A stretch of 64,000 bases of DNA from Cercis canadensis (taxonomy: Eukaryota > Streptophyta > Magnoliopsida > Fabales > Fabaceae). Positions within the stretch are counted from its first letter, which is position 1. Each line of letters opens with the position of its first letter. Location: the NCBI GenBank assembly GCA_003255065.1, contig QAOA01008487.1, positions 295,207 through 359,206 on the forward strand, read 5' to 3'. A program made the position numbers and the translations under genes. Below the pieces are notes generated by a model that worked only from the letters and a program-made list of their open reading frames with translations, did no database searches and had not been told where the DNA came from. Positions 43,498-54,544 of the stretch are shown here, in pieces.

Positions 43498-44365
43498 TGT
43501 AGACATTATATTCTGTTCGGGGTATTACATGTTTTTCAAAAAAAAAAAAGAGAAAAAATAAATTTATTTTTAAAATTCAAAATTTATGTTTTCAAGTGAG
43601 AAATCTGATTTTAAGGTCTTTAAGGCATCTTTTAGCTTTTGAATCAAAGTTTCAGTTTTTGAGTGTTGACCTACTTCATTTTAACCCACTTCATTTTAAC
43701 CCAAATTAGGAAGCCATTTGACCCATTTTTCTTTAAATTTGAGTTTGGGGCCTCTTGGCCTATTTGATTTTCTTTAAATATTTTGTTTGGACATAAAAAT
43801 TATAATTTTCTAGGCTTTTAGTGATTTTTGATCAAAACTCATATTTTGGACTTGGCCCGTCATACTAAAACCCTAGTTAAAGGGCTTTTGGGTTTGCCCG
43901 ATTTTTTATTTTCTAAATATTTTTAGTTTAAATAAATGATATATATTTTTTGGACTATTTAATATGTTTGAAGTTTTATTTGGGTCCAATTGGACCAACT
44001 TAGGTCCAAGGTTAAGTCATTTAGGCTTACTTTGACTTAATTTGGCCCAATTGGCCCATTATATTTTCATGGCTTTTATTTTTTATCAAAAATAAAATAA
44101 TTTTGTAGGAATTTTAGAGGTGATTTTTGGCCAAGCTGATGGAGAAAAGTTTTATTAGGGTTTTGGCAAAATATCAAGAGAATGGATGTTGCATGTGCCT
44201 TACAAGTGCCAAGAGTCTCATTTTTAGGGTTTCTTGTTTTATTTCAGCAAAAATGAGCTTAATATGATTAAAAATCTGAAAGGAGGATAGCTAGGGTTCA
44301 AAAAATATTTTCAAGCATAAGTGAAAAGATCTAGCCTCAAAGAAGCTTCATGGAATAAATTGCTC
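43498..44365 (+). repeat. Truncated Tat/Ogre-type LTR, related to the solo LTR at 12197
   Basis: It starts TGTAGACATTATATTCTGTT and then follows the solo LTR 12197-15766 closely (ATTTTAAGGTCTTTAAGGC, TTTTGAATCAAAGTTT, ACCCTAGTTAAAGG). It is lost at about 44365, where minus-strand gypsy RNase H begins. It does not match the 5' LTR at 35017 beyond the first 50 bases or so, so it is not an obvious partner of that LTR. Confidence 0.75.
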
Positions 44366-44990
44366 AAGTAATAAATTGCTCTCTCTTTCTTTCCTCCTTT
44401 GTCATGTTACCCTAACACATTCTCTATTGATTCTTACAACATAGTTAGGTATAAAATAAGAGGTTTCCCTAGAATTGGAGGCACAAGTACTGGTGGATTA
44501 AGCAAGTACTCTTTAACCTTCTCAAAAGCTTATTGGCAATGTTCATTCCACTCACTAGGATTATGTTTTCTTAAGAGTTTGAAGATCGGCTCATAGGTAT
44601 AAGTGAGGTTAGAGACGAATCTAGCTATGTAGTTAAGTTTTCCAAAGAAACTGTGCAGTTCCTTTTCTGACCTTGGAGGTGGCATTTCTCATATTGCTTT
44701 AGCCTTATCTGGATCCATTTCAATCTTTTTTCTGCTTACAATAAAACCAAGGAACTTTTCGATCATTGCACCGAAAGTGCATTTGGAGGGATTCAACCTG
44801 AGCTTATACTTTCTTAACCTTTCAAATAACTTTCGGAGAATGTCCACATGACTTGGCCACCATGTCATCCACGTAAACTTCAATCTCCTTATGCATCATA
44901 TCATGAAATAACATGACCATAGCCCTCTAATAGGTTTCCCTAGCATTTTTCAAGCCAAATGACATTCCCTTATAAGCTAAGGTTGAATCC
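44366..44990 (-). pseudogene. Ty3/gypsy RT C-terminus and RNase H start
   Basis: The minus strand reads AYKGMSFGLKNARETY, RAMVMLFHDMMHKEIEVYVD with the catalytic VDDM, then after a frame change LRKYKLRLNPSKCTFGAMIE and FLGFIVSRKKIEMDPDKAKA. EKELHSFFGKLNYIARFVSN and LVPPILGKPLILYLTML follow, the start of RNase H. A stop, a frameshift and truncation at about 44400 break it. Its N-terminal half is at 46223-46740, with about 1.2 kb inserted between. Confidence 0.85.
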
Positions 44991-45050
44991 CTCCAAATGC
45001 ACTTTCGGTGCAATGATCGAGAAGTTGCTTGGTTTTATTGTAAAGAGAAA
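44973..45050 (+). repeat. Inverted duplicate of an RT segment
   Basis: The plus strand reads LRLNPSKCTFGAMIEKLLGF, the same peptide that 44721-44808 encodes on the minus strand. The two stretches are near-perfect reverse complements about 165 bp apart and could form a hairpin. Confidence 0.8.
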
Positions 45051-45287
45051 AAGGAACAGTACGTGCCCCAGTGAGTAATAAATGTGGTATTTGATAAACA
45101 CACTTTTTATACAGTAATTAACCCTCATTTTTAGTCTCTTAGACCTCTTTTGGGCTGATTTGATTTGGCTTGGGCCGCATTTCAACTCTTGATATTTCTA
45201 TTGCTAAGACATAAAACTTCAACTCTTGTGAAGACCACTTCTCCAAACTGTGGTGTTTTGATATTTCTATTGCTCCTTGAAGTCAAC

Positions 45288-46222
45288 TGATGAGTCCAGA
45301 GAGCAGTTAAAAGTAAAATGAGCCTAACTTTCTCATCACAGGCCCAATTAAGCTCAAATCATGGCCCAATTAAAGCTGAGGCCCAAGAGATTAATTCTAA
45401 CCTAAGGGTAATCTAGGTGTGCAATTATTTTAGAGGGTTACAAGTATGTTAAAGAAGAAGACGTACTTGAGATTCCATTCTAGACAGTTTTTCCTTGCCT
45501 CTTTTCTCTCTAGCAGTTTTCTTTGATTTTTTCTGTAATGGATCGTTCCCTCATGTTTATGGAGAGCTAATCATTTAGATCAATCCAGGTTTTGGCTGTT
45601 CTAATTATTAATTATGAGATTCTATATTAAGTTTTTATTTATTCAGTTATTAATCAAACTTCTTTCATCCCTTTTGCTTAATTCTAATTGGATTGCTTAA
45701 TTCGGATTAGAATGTTCATGTGATAATTGCTTAATTTTATATGTTAAAAGAGGATTGTAAAGATTAAACAATGTTTCTAAGCTTTTGGACAGATTGTTTA
45801 AGCTTGGTTGGATTCTAGACTTTAGGTTAATCTAGGCCTAATTGGATGCTTAATTCAGTAAACCTTAATTAATCAAATTTTGGATGTTTATCCAGTAAAG
45901 ACTCTTAGATCACTTAAAGGCTCCTTGATGTGTTCTAAAGCCAAGAATTAGGTTAATTACTGAATGAATCTTTTGTAATCAATGACGGATTAAAATCAGA
46001 ATTAGCTATAACCTTGGATTGATTGCTTTCTTAATTCGGTTTATTACCTCTTGCTTTATGTTGATTAATTCTACAAATCAACCCCTCTGTTTGTTAAAAT
46101 CTTTAATCTGATTCCTTAATTAGAATAATCATAGGGCTCGACTCAGTGATACATTATGCTACAAGTAGCTTTGGTGAACCGGTTATAAATTCACTAATTT
46201 GATTAGCTTCGGCAGCTCATCA
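45288..46222 (+). repeat. LTR-like repeat with TGATGAG...CTCATCA ends
   Basis: 935 bp starting TGATGAGTCC and ending GGCAGCTCATCA, with no coding frame. Its last 300 bp resemble 50227-50527 (same orientation), and its right end also resembles 47374-47774 in inverted orientation. It interrupts the gypsy RT frame. The flanking five bases (TCAAC left, GTGTT right) do not match, so it is not a simple solo LTR insertion. Confidence 0.6.
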
Positions 46223-46740
46223 GTGTTCTCTTTATCCTCCTCAGCCATTGGAATCTAATTGTATCTTGAGTACCCATCCATGAATGAATGCAAATGATTT
46301 TTTGCTGTATTTTCAACCAACACATCTATATGAGGCAAAGGGAAATCATTTTTAGGACTAACTCTGTTCAAATCTCGGAAATCTACGCATATTCTCATCC
46401 GTCCATCTTTCTTAGGTACTGGAACTTATTTGGCAACCCATGCAGGACAAGTGGACACTTCTAAGAACCCAACATCTATTTGCTTGATCACTTCTTCTTT
46501 TATCTTGATGGATATTTTTAGCCTCATTCGCCTCAACCTTTGCTTAACCGATTTGCAATTAGAATACAAAGGGATCTTATGAGACACAATACTAGGGTCG
46601 AGACCCAGCATGTCTTGATAAAACCAAGCAAAAACATCCAAGTACTCTTTGAATAAAACAATCATTTCTTCTCTTTCTGGGTTGTCAACAAATTTCAATT
46701 CCCTTTTCTCTTCCTCATGCCCAAGTTTATTACCTGGACT
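46223..46740 (-). pseudogene. Ty3/gypsy RT N-terminal part
   Basis: The minus strand reads EREEMIVLFKEYLDVFAWFY, QDMLGLDPSIVSHKIPLY, EEVIKQIDVGFLEVSTCPAW, a stop, then VPVPKKDGRMRICVDFRDLN and RVSPKNDFPLPHIDVLVENT with HSFMDGYSRYN. These are the standard opening motifs of plant gypsy RT up to the first catalytic Asp. It is continuous in content with 44366-44990 once the intervening repeat is removed. Confidence 0.87.
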
Positions 46741-47373
46741 TCTTCATTGTAGGGACTTATTGCCTTTTCATATGACTCAACCATCTTTGCAAATCTATCC
46801 TAGAGTTCTACCTTCTCACCAGAGTTGTATCCATCTATATCAAATTCATCATCAAAATCAATCATTGGACAAATATGATTGTCATCCTAGGACAAGAGAT
46901 ATGTATTATAAAGACTTTTGAAAATGAAATTCAAAGAAAATTGAACAAGAGTTAATTAAATGGAGATTAGTGTAAAAAAGAAATGACAAACTTTTGGAGA
47001 GATGATGAGTGAAACAAAACTGAATTCAAACTCCATACTAAAATGCTTCATTAATATGCCAAATAAAATGTGGTCCAATGCAATAACTTTCAAATGACCT
47101 TGGACCTTGGCCATAAGAAAAATAACAACAGAAACAATTATTACTCAAAAGAGACAATCTCCGACAATGGTTCCATTTCCCAGTTAATCAGTTATTCTTC
47201 TTCGCTTTAAGGCCAGATCCAACAACTTTTCTCTTGATGTCCTTCCAAAGTGTTCACCATATGCATAAGGTCAGCAATTCCCGTGGCTAACATCATTCCA
47301 GCTGGCATGGGAAATATCTCCCGAAGATGAGGGATATTCCTTACTTCTTCATTTTCACCATTTCCTTGCCACC
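46741..47373 (-). other. Gypsy pol upstream sequence, weakly coding
   Basis: On the minus strand a few phrases (DDEFDIDGYNSGEKVEL near 46830; EVRNIPHLREIFPMPAGMML near 47300) fit the poorly conserved region upstream of gypsy RT, but stops are frequent. I cannot assign domains here. Confidence 0.4.
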
Positions 47374-47774
47374 TGACGGGTGCCGAACCGTACAAAATTA
47401 AACTACTAATTGCAACTAAATTGTAGTATAGGATGCAACCAGTGTCGTCTCCCAAGGATTCACCAAAACAACTAATCTTTCAAGAACTTAAGCAAGAACA
47501 GAATAAGGGGGGGTTTTGTGTTGAATGCAATATACTAAGAATTAAGAAAGCAGTAAATTGAATTTATCAAATAAGAGAAAACGCAATCAACTCAAGCAGG
47601 CAACCAAACTCTAATCCATCCTTGTTCACTAAAGATAACATAGATCTGATTTAATTATTGGTTAAGTGTTACCTGGAACCCCTAACAATAACACTTAGAA
47701 TTCCTACTGATTTACCAATCAGGATTCAATTAATCATGGAATTAAGACTCTAGGCAACCGCTCTATATCACTAA
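47374..47774 (-). repeat. End of an LTR-like repeat, inverted relative to 45288-46222
   Basis: Starts TGACGGGTGCCGAACC, comparable to the reverse complement of the ends at 46222 and 50527 (TGATGAGCTGCCGA...). It continues with an AT-rich, non-coding body and is cut by the N at 47775. Confidence 0.45.
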
Positions 47775-47888
47775 NACAATAGCAACCCAATTGACCATTC
47801 AACAAACAATTCAATCTTCAATTACAACTACGAGCCCTATAATTTAAGTCCAAAAATTTGAAGGGAAATTAAGAACTGAAGAATTTAC

Positions 47889-48071
47889 CTTGTCGAACCA
47901 AGGATCATGAAGAATGTAGAGGTTGCGCTTGTGCACAATGGAAGGACGGATGCCTCCGGTTGTAGTGAAAGATCTGGTGAGGAACAACCCAGGATTTGTA
48001 CTCAATGCCTGATGCTTAATCCATTTGATCTTAGAGGAAGAGAGCCTGAACTGGTTGGAGACATTCGCCAT
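47889..48071 (-). CDS. NAD-ME1: NAD-malic enzyme exon 1, second copy
   Basis: Same 61 codons as 7737-7919, with the same donor site. No exon 2 follows: the duplicated block begins only about 110 bp downstream of the exon, at the N. This copy cannot encode an enzyme as it stands. See the entry at 6289-7919 for function. Confidence 0.8.
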
Positions 48072-48657
48072 TGTTGAATCGAACAGGTTGCTTCCTCTAG
48101 CAGTAGCACCAACAAAGTAGTTTCAGAGAAGAAGCAGTAGAAGAAGATCTAATAATTTCAACCAACAAAGTAAGGTTTTATTGTCTTTTCATTATTTTCC
48201 GTCGTAACCAATGAAATTTCTTGCAAGATGACAATTTACATAGATGTCCTTTTAGTAATTTCAACAATTAGTAGTGCTTATACATACATGCATCCAAACA
48301 TTTGCAATGGATTATAAAAGTGCTTTTGGAACTTTGTATCCAAACACAAAGTAGGTTATTTTACAAGTAATTTAGTTTATGCAAAATTCTAATGACCTAC
48401 TACAAATGCCACAAGTAACAGGACAAAGCTAGAATAGATTTAAATGAGAATTCAAGGCTTCTTCTGTTGTTTTCACATACGACAAATACTTGGGTTTAGT
48501 TACCAACATTTCCTCCTCTCCTTTGATGGTAATTACTTTCCCCTCGTTGATATACTTCAACCTTTGATAAAGAGTGGATGGAACTACTCTTGTTGTGTGG
48601 ATCCATGGCCTTCCTAAAAGCATGGTGTAATTTGTCTCTACATAATCCCTTTACTGG

Positions 48658-49708
48658 TGATGACACAGTTACAGTTGGAAATGGTAAGGGATTGGTTGTT
48701 CTCAACACTAGTATTGCCTCTATCTCTGCTGCTAAGAGAGCTTTATTACTTAATCATGTTTTACATGTTCCTAAAATCACTGCTAATATGGTTAGTGTAC
48801 AAAAGCTATGTCAAGATAACAATACTTATGTAGAATTCTATCCTTCTTGTTTTCTTGTGAAGGATTTGAAAACACAAGAGGTTCTATTACAAGGTAGGCT
48901 TGATCAAGGGCCATACAAGGTCATGTCTTCCCTCACATCTAACAATACCAGACACTCTAGCATTGTTGTTGCCTATCAAGTCTTTAGTAACCCTTCGCAT
49001 ACCAAACTTTCTGATTTACAGCTTTGGCATAACAGACTTGGTCACCCCTTTGTTAATATTGTAAATAGGGTCATGACTCATTGTCATTTACCTCATTTTC
49101 ATTCAAATAAAACTCCAATTTGTAGCTCTTGTCAGTTAGCTAAAAGCCCCAGATTACCATTTGTAAATTCAACTGCTAAGGCCATAAAGCCATTTGATTT
49201 GATACATGCTAACTTGTGGGGGTTCCCTTCCCTGTTGTTCTGTTAATGGAGCTTGTTATTTTCTACTTTTGATTGATGATTATAGTAGGTTATCTTGGCT
49301 TTATCTGTTGCAATCTAAAAGTGACAGCTTGGAGATGTTTCAAAGATTCCAAGTCATGGTTGAAAGACAATTTGATAGCAAAATAAAAACTATCCAATCT
49401 AATTTTGGTGGGGAGTTTGTAGCCTTTGATAAAATGGTTAAACACCTAGGCATAGTCCATAGGTTTTCTTGCCCGTATACACCACAACAAAATGGCAGGG
49501 TAGAGAGAGAAAATAGGCATGTGGTAGAAATGGGGTTGTTTCTTCTTATTATTGCTAACATGCCAACAAAATACTGGAGCTTCTCTTTCCAAACTGCGGT
49601 GTATCTCATTAATAGATTACCTACAGTAGTCCTCCACTTTAAGTCCCCTTATGAGCTTCTGTATCAAAAACCACCTGATCTTTCTCATGTCAAGACATTT
49701 GGTTGCCT
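48658..49708 (+). pseudogene. Ty1/copia protease tail and integrase, second copy
   Basis: Same sequence and same frameshift (near 49242) as 8506-9556, ending at the gap inside HVKTFGCL. It carries the pre-integrase zinc region and the integrase core motifs DDYSRLSWLYLL and PQQNGRVERENRHV. Confidence 0.88.
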
Positions 49709-50226
49709 NNNNNNNNNNNNNNNNNNNNNNNNNNNNNNNNNNNNNNNNNNNNNNNNNNNNNNNNNNNNNNNNNNNNNNNNNNNNNNNNNNNNNNNNNNNN
49801 NNNNNNNNNNNNNNNNNNNNNNNNNNNNNNNNNNNNNNNNNNNNNNNNNNNNNNNNNNNNNNNNNNNNNNNNNNNNNNNNNNNNNNNNNNNNNNNNNNNN
49901 NNNNNNNNNNNNNNNNNNNNNNNNNNNNNNNNNNNNNNNNNNNNNNNNNNNNNNNNNNNNNNNNNNNNNNNNNNNNNNNNNNNNNNNNNNNNNNNNNNNN
50001 NNNNNNNNNNNNNNNNNNNNNNNNNNNNNNNNNNNNNNNNNNNNNNNNNNNNNNNNNNNNNNNNNNNNNNNNNNNNNNNNNNNNNNNNNNNNNNNNNNNN
50101 NNNNNNNNNNNNNNNNNNNNNNNNNNNNNNNNNNNNNNNNNNNNNNNNNNNNNNNNNNNNNNNNNNNNNNNNNNNNNNNNNNNNNNNNNNNNNNNNNNNN
50201 NNNNNNNNNNNNNNNNNNNNNNNNNN
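49709..50226. other. Assembly gap, 518 N
   Basis: A run of 518 unknown bases. Frames drawn across it are meaningless. Confidence 1.
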
Positions 50227-50527
50227 TCTTGATATGTTTTAAAGGCCAAGAACATGGTTAATAATTGAATGGATCATTAGAAATCAAGGATGAATCAAAA
50301 TCAGAATCAGTTAAGGCTTGGATTGGTTGTTTTCCTTTAGGTTACCACTTACAATTATTTTTTGTCAAGTACTTAAACCAAACAAAACCCCCTATGTTTA
50401 CATGCTTCTTAATATGATTCACTAAATAGAACAATCCTTAGGTTCGACTTAGGGCTGCCCTTTGCTGCAAATAGCTTAGGTAACCGACCTTAAACTTAAT
50501 TAATTTGAGGAGCCTCGGCAGCTCATC
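50227..50527 (+). repeat. Right end of the LTR-like repeat seen at 45288-46222
   Basis: Same order of phrases as 45920-46222 (CCAAGAA...GGTTAAT-A-TGAATG, TTAGGTTCGACT, AATTTGAGGAGC versus AATTTGATTAGC) and the same end GGCAGCTCATCA. Its left part lies in the gap. Confidence 0.65.
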
Positions 50528-51525
50528 ACCTACTCGGACTTCTTTTGTGCGGGGTTAAGAAGTCAATTCTTTTGGTCTTCGATACGGGCCCATGCACTTC
50601 ACATATGACCACTACATGGATCGAAGCCATCATAAGGATATACTACAACAAGTGCTTATCTCCATTTGTAGAGAAGGTGCCGCTTGGATTACTGACAAAG
50701 CAGGCAAGCCCAATAAGTTGAAGAGGGTGGATCTCAACCCAGTGGCAAAGGCTTGGCACTCCTTCGTTTATACACCATCATTCCCTCAAGCAACTCTTCA
50801 AAGGTTACCATTCCACGAGCCATATTTATCTTCACCATATTGAAAGAAGGGACGGTCAACATTAGGCGTTTGATTTGGGACCACATTCACAAGATCGTCC
50901 AAGATAATTCCAAAGGGCTGTTACCTTACCCAAGCTTGATCACCCACTTTTGTCTTCAAGCTGGTGTTTCTGCTAAGGGGGAAGAGAAGTATTCAGCCTT
51001 ATGCCATCTTGATGATTCTGACATCACTAAATTTCAGAGGGAATTTGAGGCAATGTCTGGCTCCGCTTCACACGCTCAGGGTCCCACCCCACTTGGTGCT
51101 AACCCTTCCACCTCTGTACCACCGGATCTTCACCCTACCAGTGAGTCCTCATTAGAGCACTTTGTGAGGGATCTCGTCTGGCAGAATGCACAGATCTAGC
51201 AACAGAACTTGCAGGTTCTTCATCATCTACAGTAGAACCAGCAAGATACTCGAGATCACCTGCGGATCTTAGACCAGCACATGGACCAAATGGAAATTCA
51301 AAGCAACTGGTAGTTCCAATATTATGTTCGGGTCATGCAATCCACTAATGCTATTCACCGAGCCTTGATTCGAACAATGCGGCGAGATCCCAATGCTTAC
51401 CCTCAATTCCCAAATCCACCTCATAACCTCATGAAACCCTATCCTCCGGACAAGCCATGACAACCTGTACAACAACCACCTATCCACTGTCCAGTTGTTA
51501 AGGACGATGATGAGGAAGATTAATT
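50528..51525 (+). pseudogene. Putative plant transposon protein (PF20167-type) relic
   Basis: The plus strand reads TSFVRG, a stop, EVNSFGLRYG, then AAWITDKAGKPNKLKRVDLN and PVAKAWHSFVYT. After a frameshift near 50765 it continues IPRAIFIFTILKEGTVNIRR, GLLPYPSLITHFCLQAGV and a Ser/Pro-rich tail. NPVAKAWHSF, the tract around RAILLY-IL-G--INV and the PSLIT--C--AGV motif are the signature of the domain called putative plant transposon protein, found in gypsy-type elements and of unknown biochemical role. After a stop at 51199 a Gln-rich tail continues to VVKDDDEED and a stop near 51522. It lies between two LTR-like sequences. Family call from memory, no search. Confidence 0.6.
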
Positions 51526-51820
51526 TAGGCATTGGATAGTTGGATATATAAATTAATTTTCTTTGGTTAAATTTTGTATTATTCAAACTTTGGATAGAAA
51601 TGCATTTTGGAATATCATAATTGAACTGACTATTTCCTAATTTATTTAACTTTGTTATATGCTTGACTTTAGCTAGCTATTTGGTTTTTCAAAACTATTT
51701 CATGGTAGAAGTATTGTCTTATGTTTGCTTCACTTGACTTTAAATTTTGCAAATAAATATTTTCCACCTCCCTCTCTATCATATACATCTTTTTAAAAAA
51801 TTAATATAAATATTCATGGT
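51526..51820. other. AT-rich spacer
   Basis: No frame or repeat recognised, apart from its position between the transposon ORF and an LTR-like start. Confidence 0.4.
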
Positions 51821-51951
51821 TGTTGATACCCAATTTTGTCCTTGTCAACTTATAAAGAACAAATACAAAAAATAAAATGTTAAAATACTTACAATAATAA
51901 TAACTTAGAAAGAATACAAAAATGTAAAAAAAAAAATATTATTATTATTAT
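51821..51951 (+). repeat. Start of an LTR-like sequence, cut by an N
   Basis: TGTTGATACCCAATTTTGTC resembles the start of Tat/Athila-class LTRs. It ends in an ATT repeat at the N (51952). Related LTR interior appears just after, at 52185-52265 (GGTAACCGTTTGCTAGAACG, GTGCTAACACATTCCCTATA). Confidence 0.55.
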
Positions 51952-51952
51952 N

Positions 51953-52300
51953 TAATTTGTACTTCGTATATTTTCTAGTTATTACTCAGAAAATAAAAAT
52001 GTTAAAATTTGCCTATAATGAAATAAATTATGAAAGAATTGTAATGACAATCACTATCTCAATCCAATAGTCTTGAGGCATCTTTCAAGGTTTTGCCAAA
52101 GATATTGGCAAGTCTTAAATAATATATTAATCTATTTTAATGAAAATTTTCATTCAACAATTTTTTAGATGACATAAAATTAAATTGGTAACCGTTTGCT
52201 AGAACGAGCGTCGTAGAGTGCTAACACATTCCCTATACATAACCAACTCTCTTACCCAACTCTCTTACATTTTTTTTACAAAAATGTAAAAAAAAAAAAA

Positions 52301-52334
<34 letters not shown>

Positions 52335-53330
52335 TATTCAAAAAAAAAAAAAAAAAAAAAAAAACAAAGAAGAAATAATTGATATTGGAGGCAACGCGCA
52401 AGGCCATTTGTGAAATGTTGTTCACCAGTCCGACCACTCATCCACCATGCCTCTTGCAGCTTGAAAATAGGAAATAGGAAAATCACATCAGTGCAATTTG
52501 CACAATTCTTCAGCTATAAAAAGATACACAGACCAGCGGAGGAGGGACGAATTTCTAAAGCAAAAAAGGACACGAAATAGTAACCAGAGGTAACATAGAA
52601 GAGAAACTCCAAAAAATTTATCAGTCCAGGTATTTAACACTATCTTATCATTCTTTTTTATGCTAATTTCTTTTCACGTATTTAAATAAAAAGGAAAAAT
52701 CATTTGTTATTTTTCTATTTTTGTTTTCGAGCAACAAGGAGGTGGCACCGTCAATGGCAGTGACTCCACCCCATTCCCACTAGCATCCAATCTAGAGAGA
52801 GAAACATCACCAAATAGATACACCACCATAGAAAAAAATCAAGCCCCACCCCAAATTCCTAAATCTTTTAGAGAAAGAGGAATAGAATTTCAGAGAGAGG
52901 TATAAAGAAATTTAGAGAAATAGAAAGTGCAATTTCTTACCTTTGTTACTGATTGTTGAGAAATAGAGTTGAGTCCATGAGATTTCTGTATTATCTCCAC
53001 CCTCTGCTTCTTGTTTCTCTTCCATCGCCGCTCCCCCATCTCTGCTCCCCTCCTCTGTTCTTGTTTCTTTCTTTTTCCCTTTTGCTATTTGCATGTTTGA
53101 CTTTTCAATGCACTAATATCCTTTTTCCTGTTTGTTTTTACTTTTTTATTTGTTTTCACTTAAGTGTCAGCCGGCCATGCCATAATGATGACGACACTTT
53201 GACATTCCGGAGGTAAGAAGTGTTCATTTAGCATTTCTATATGTACTAGTGGACTAAAAAAAGAAGACCTTCAATGAAAAAAAAAAAATCTTTTTTCATA
53301 AATCTCAAACTCATTTTCTAACATGCATAA
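51953..53330 (+). repeat. 1.38-kb tandem duplication, unit 1
   Basis: Repeated at 53331-54544 with scattered substitutions and a different ATT-repeat length (52300-52335 against 53675-53730). It contains Tat-type LTR interior, a TATA box (52515-52523), a CT-rich stretch and an AG-rich unit. The frames inside (52912-53094 minus, 52953-53216 plus) come from the CT-rich stretch and were not accepted. Confidence 0.88.
52515..52523 (+). promoter_or_regulatory. TATA-like box in the tandem unit
   Basis: TATAAAAAG, conserved at 53899-53907 in unit 2, followed at a fitting distance by GACCAGCGGAGGAGGGAC. It may be the core promoter of the LTR-like unit; no transcript can be inferred. Confidence 0.4.
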
Positions 53331-53673
53331 TAATTTGTACTTCGTATATTTTCTAGTTATTACTCAGACAATAAAAATGTTAAAACTTGCCTATAACGGA
53401 ATAAATTATGAGAAAATTGTAATGACAATCACTATCTCTACCCAATAGTCTTAAGGCATCTTTCAAGGTTTTGCCAGAGGTATTGACAAGGCTTAAATAA
53501 TACATTAATCTATTTTAATGACAATTTTCATTTAACAATTTTTTAGATGACATAAAATTAAATTGGTAACCGTTTGCTAGAACGAGCGTCGTAGAGTGCT
53601 AACACATTCCCTATACATAACCAACTCTCTTACCCAAACTCTCTTACATTTTTTTTACAAAAATGTAAAAAAA

Positions 53674-53728
<55 letters not shown>

Positions 53729-54544
53729 TATTCAAAATATTAAAAAAAAAAAGAAGAAATAATTGATATTGGAGGCAACGCGCAAGGCCATCTGTGAAAT
53801 GTTGTTCACCAGTCCGACCACTCATCCACCATGCCTCTTGCAGCTTGAAAATAGGAAATAGGAAAATCACATCAGTGCAATTTGCACAATTCTTCAGTTA
53901 TAAAAAGATACACAGACCAGCGGAGGAGGGACGAATTTCTAAAGCAAAAAAGGACATGAAATAGTAACCAGAGGTAACATAGAAGAGAAACTCCAAAAAA
54001 TTCAGTCCAGGTATTTAACACCATCTCATCATTCTTTTTTATGCTAATTTCTTTTCACGTATTTAAATAAAAAGGGAAAATCATTTGTTATTTTTCTATT
54101 TTTGTTTTTGAGCAACGAGGAGGTGGCACGGTCAATGGCAGTGACTCCACCCCATTCCCACTAGCATCCAATCTAGAGAGAGAAACATCACCAAATAGAG
54201 GCACCACCACAGAAAAAAAAAAATCAAGCCCCACCCCAAATTCCTAAATCTTTTAGAGATAGAGGAATAGAATTTTAGAGAGAGGTATAAAGAAATTTAG
54301 AGGAATAGAAAGTGCAATTTCTTACCTTTGTCACTGATTGTTGAGAAATAGAGCTGAGGCCACGAGATTTTTGTATTATCTCCACCCTCTGCTTCTTGTT
54401 TCCCTTCCATCACCGCTCCCCCTTCTCTACTCCCCTCCTTTGTTCTTGTTTCTTTCTTTTTCCCTTTTCCTATTTGCACGTTTGACAATGCACTAATATC
54501 CTTTTTCCTGTTTGTTTTTTACTTTTTTATTTGTTTTCACTTAA
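53331..54544 (+). repeat. 1.38-kb tandem duplication, unit 2, interrupted by the CACTA element
   Basis: Matches unit 1 up to TTTGTTTTCACTTAA (54530-54544). In unit 1 the same phrase continues GTGTCAGCCGG (53164 onward), whereas here CACTACAAGAA begins. Unit 1 therefore shows the site before CACTA insertion. Confidence 0.88.

Larger units (their letters stand above)
47776..49708. repeat. Second, near-identical copy of 7624-9556
   Basis: Constant offset of 40152 bp from 7624-9556. By eye only three differences were found over 1933 bp (near 47852, 48400 and 48918). It contains malic enzyme exon 1, the gypsy protease fragment (48429-48657, minus) and the copia protease/integrase (48658-49708, plus). 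It starts right after the N at 47775 and ends in the 518-bp gap, so it may be a misplaced contig or haplotype copy rather than a true duplication. Confidence 0.9.

Noticed and set aside
45288..46222. Repeat considered as a simple solo LTR
   Set aside because: The ends look LTR-like, but the flanking five bases differ and the surrounding RT frame does not rejoin directly at its edges.
49617..50261. ORFs running through the N gap
   Set aside because: They consist almost entirely of unknown bases.
52912..53216. ORFs on both strands in the CT-rich part of the tandem unit, also at 54297-54488
   Set aside because: Composition-driven frames in LTR-like sequence, with changes between the two units that do not look constrained.
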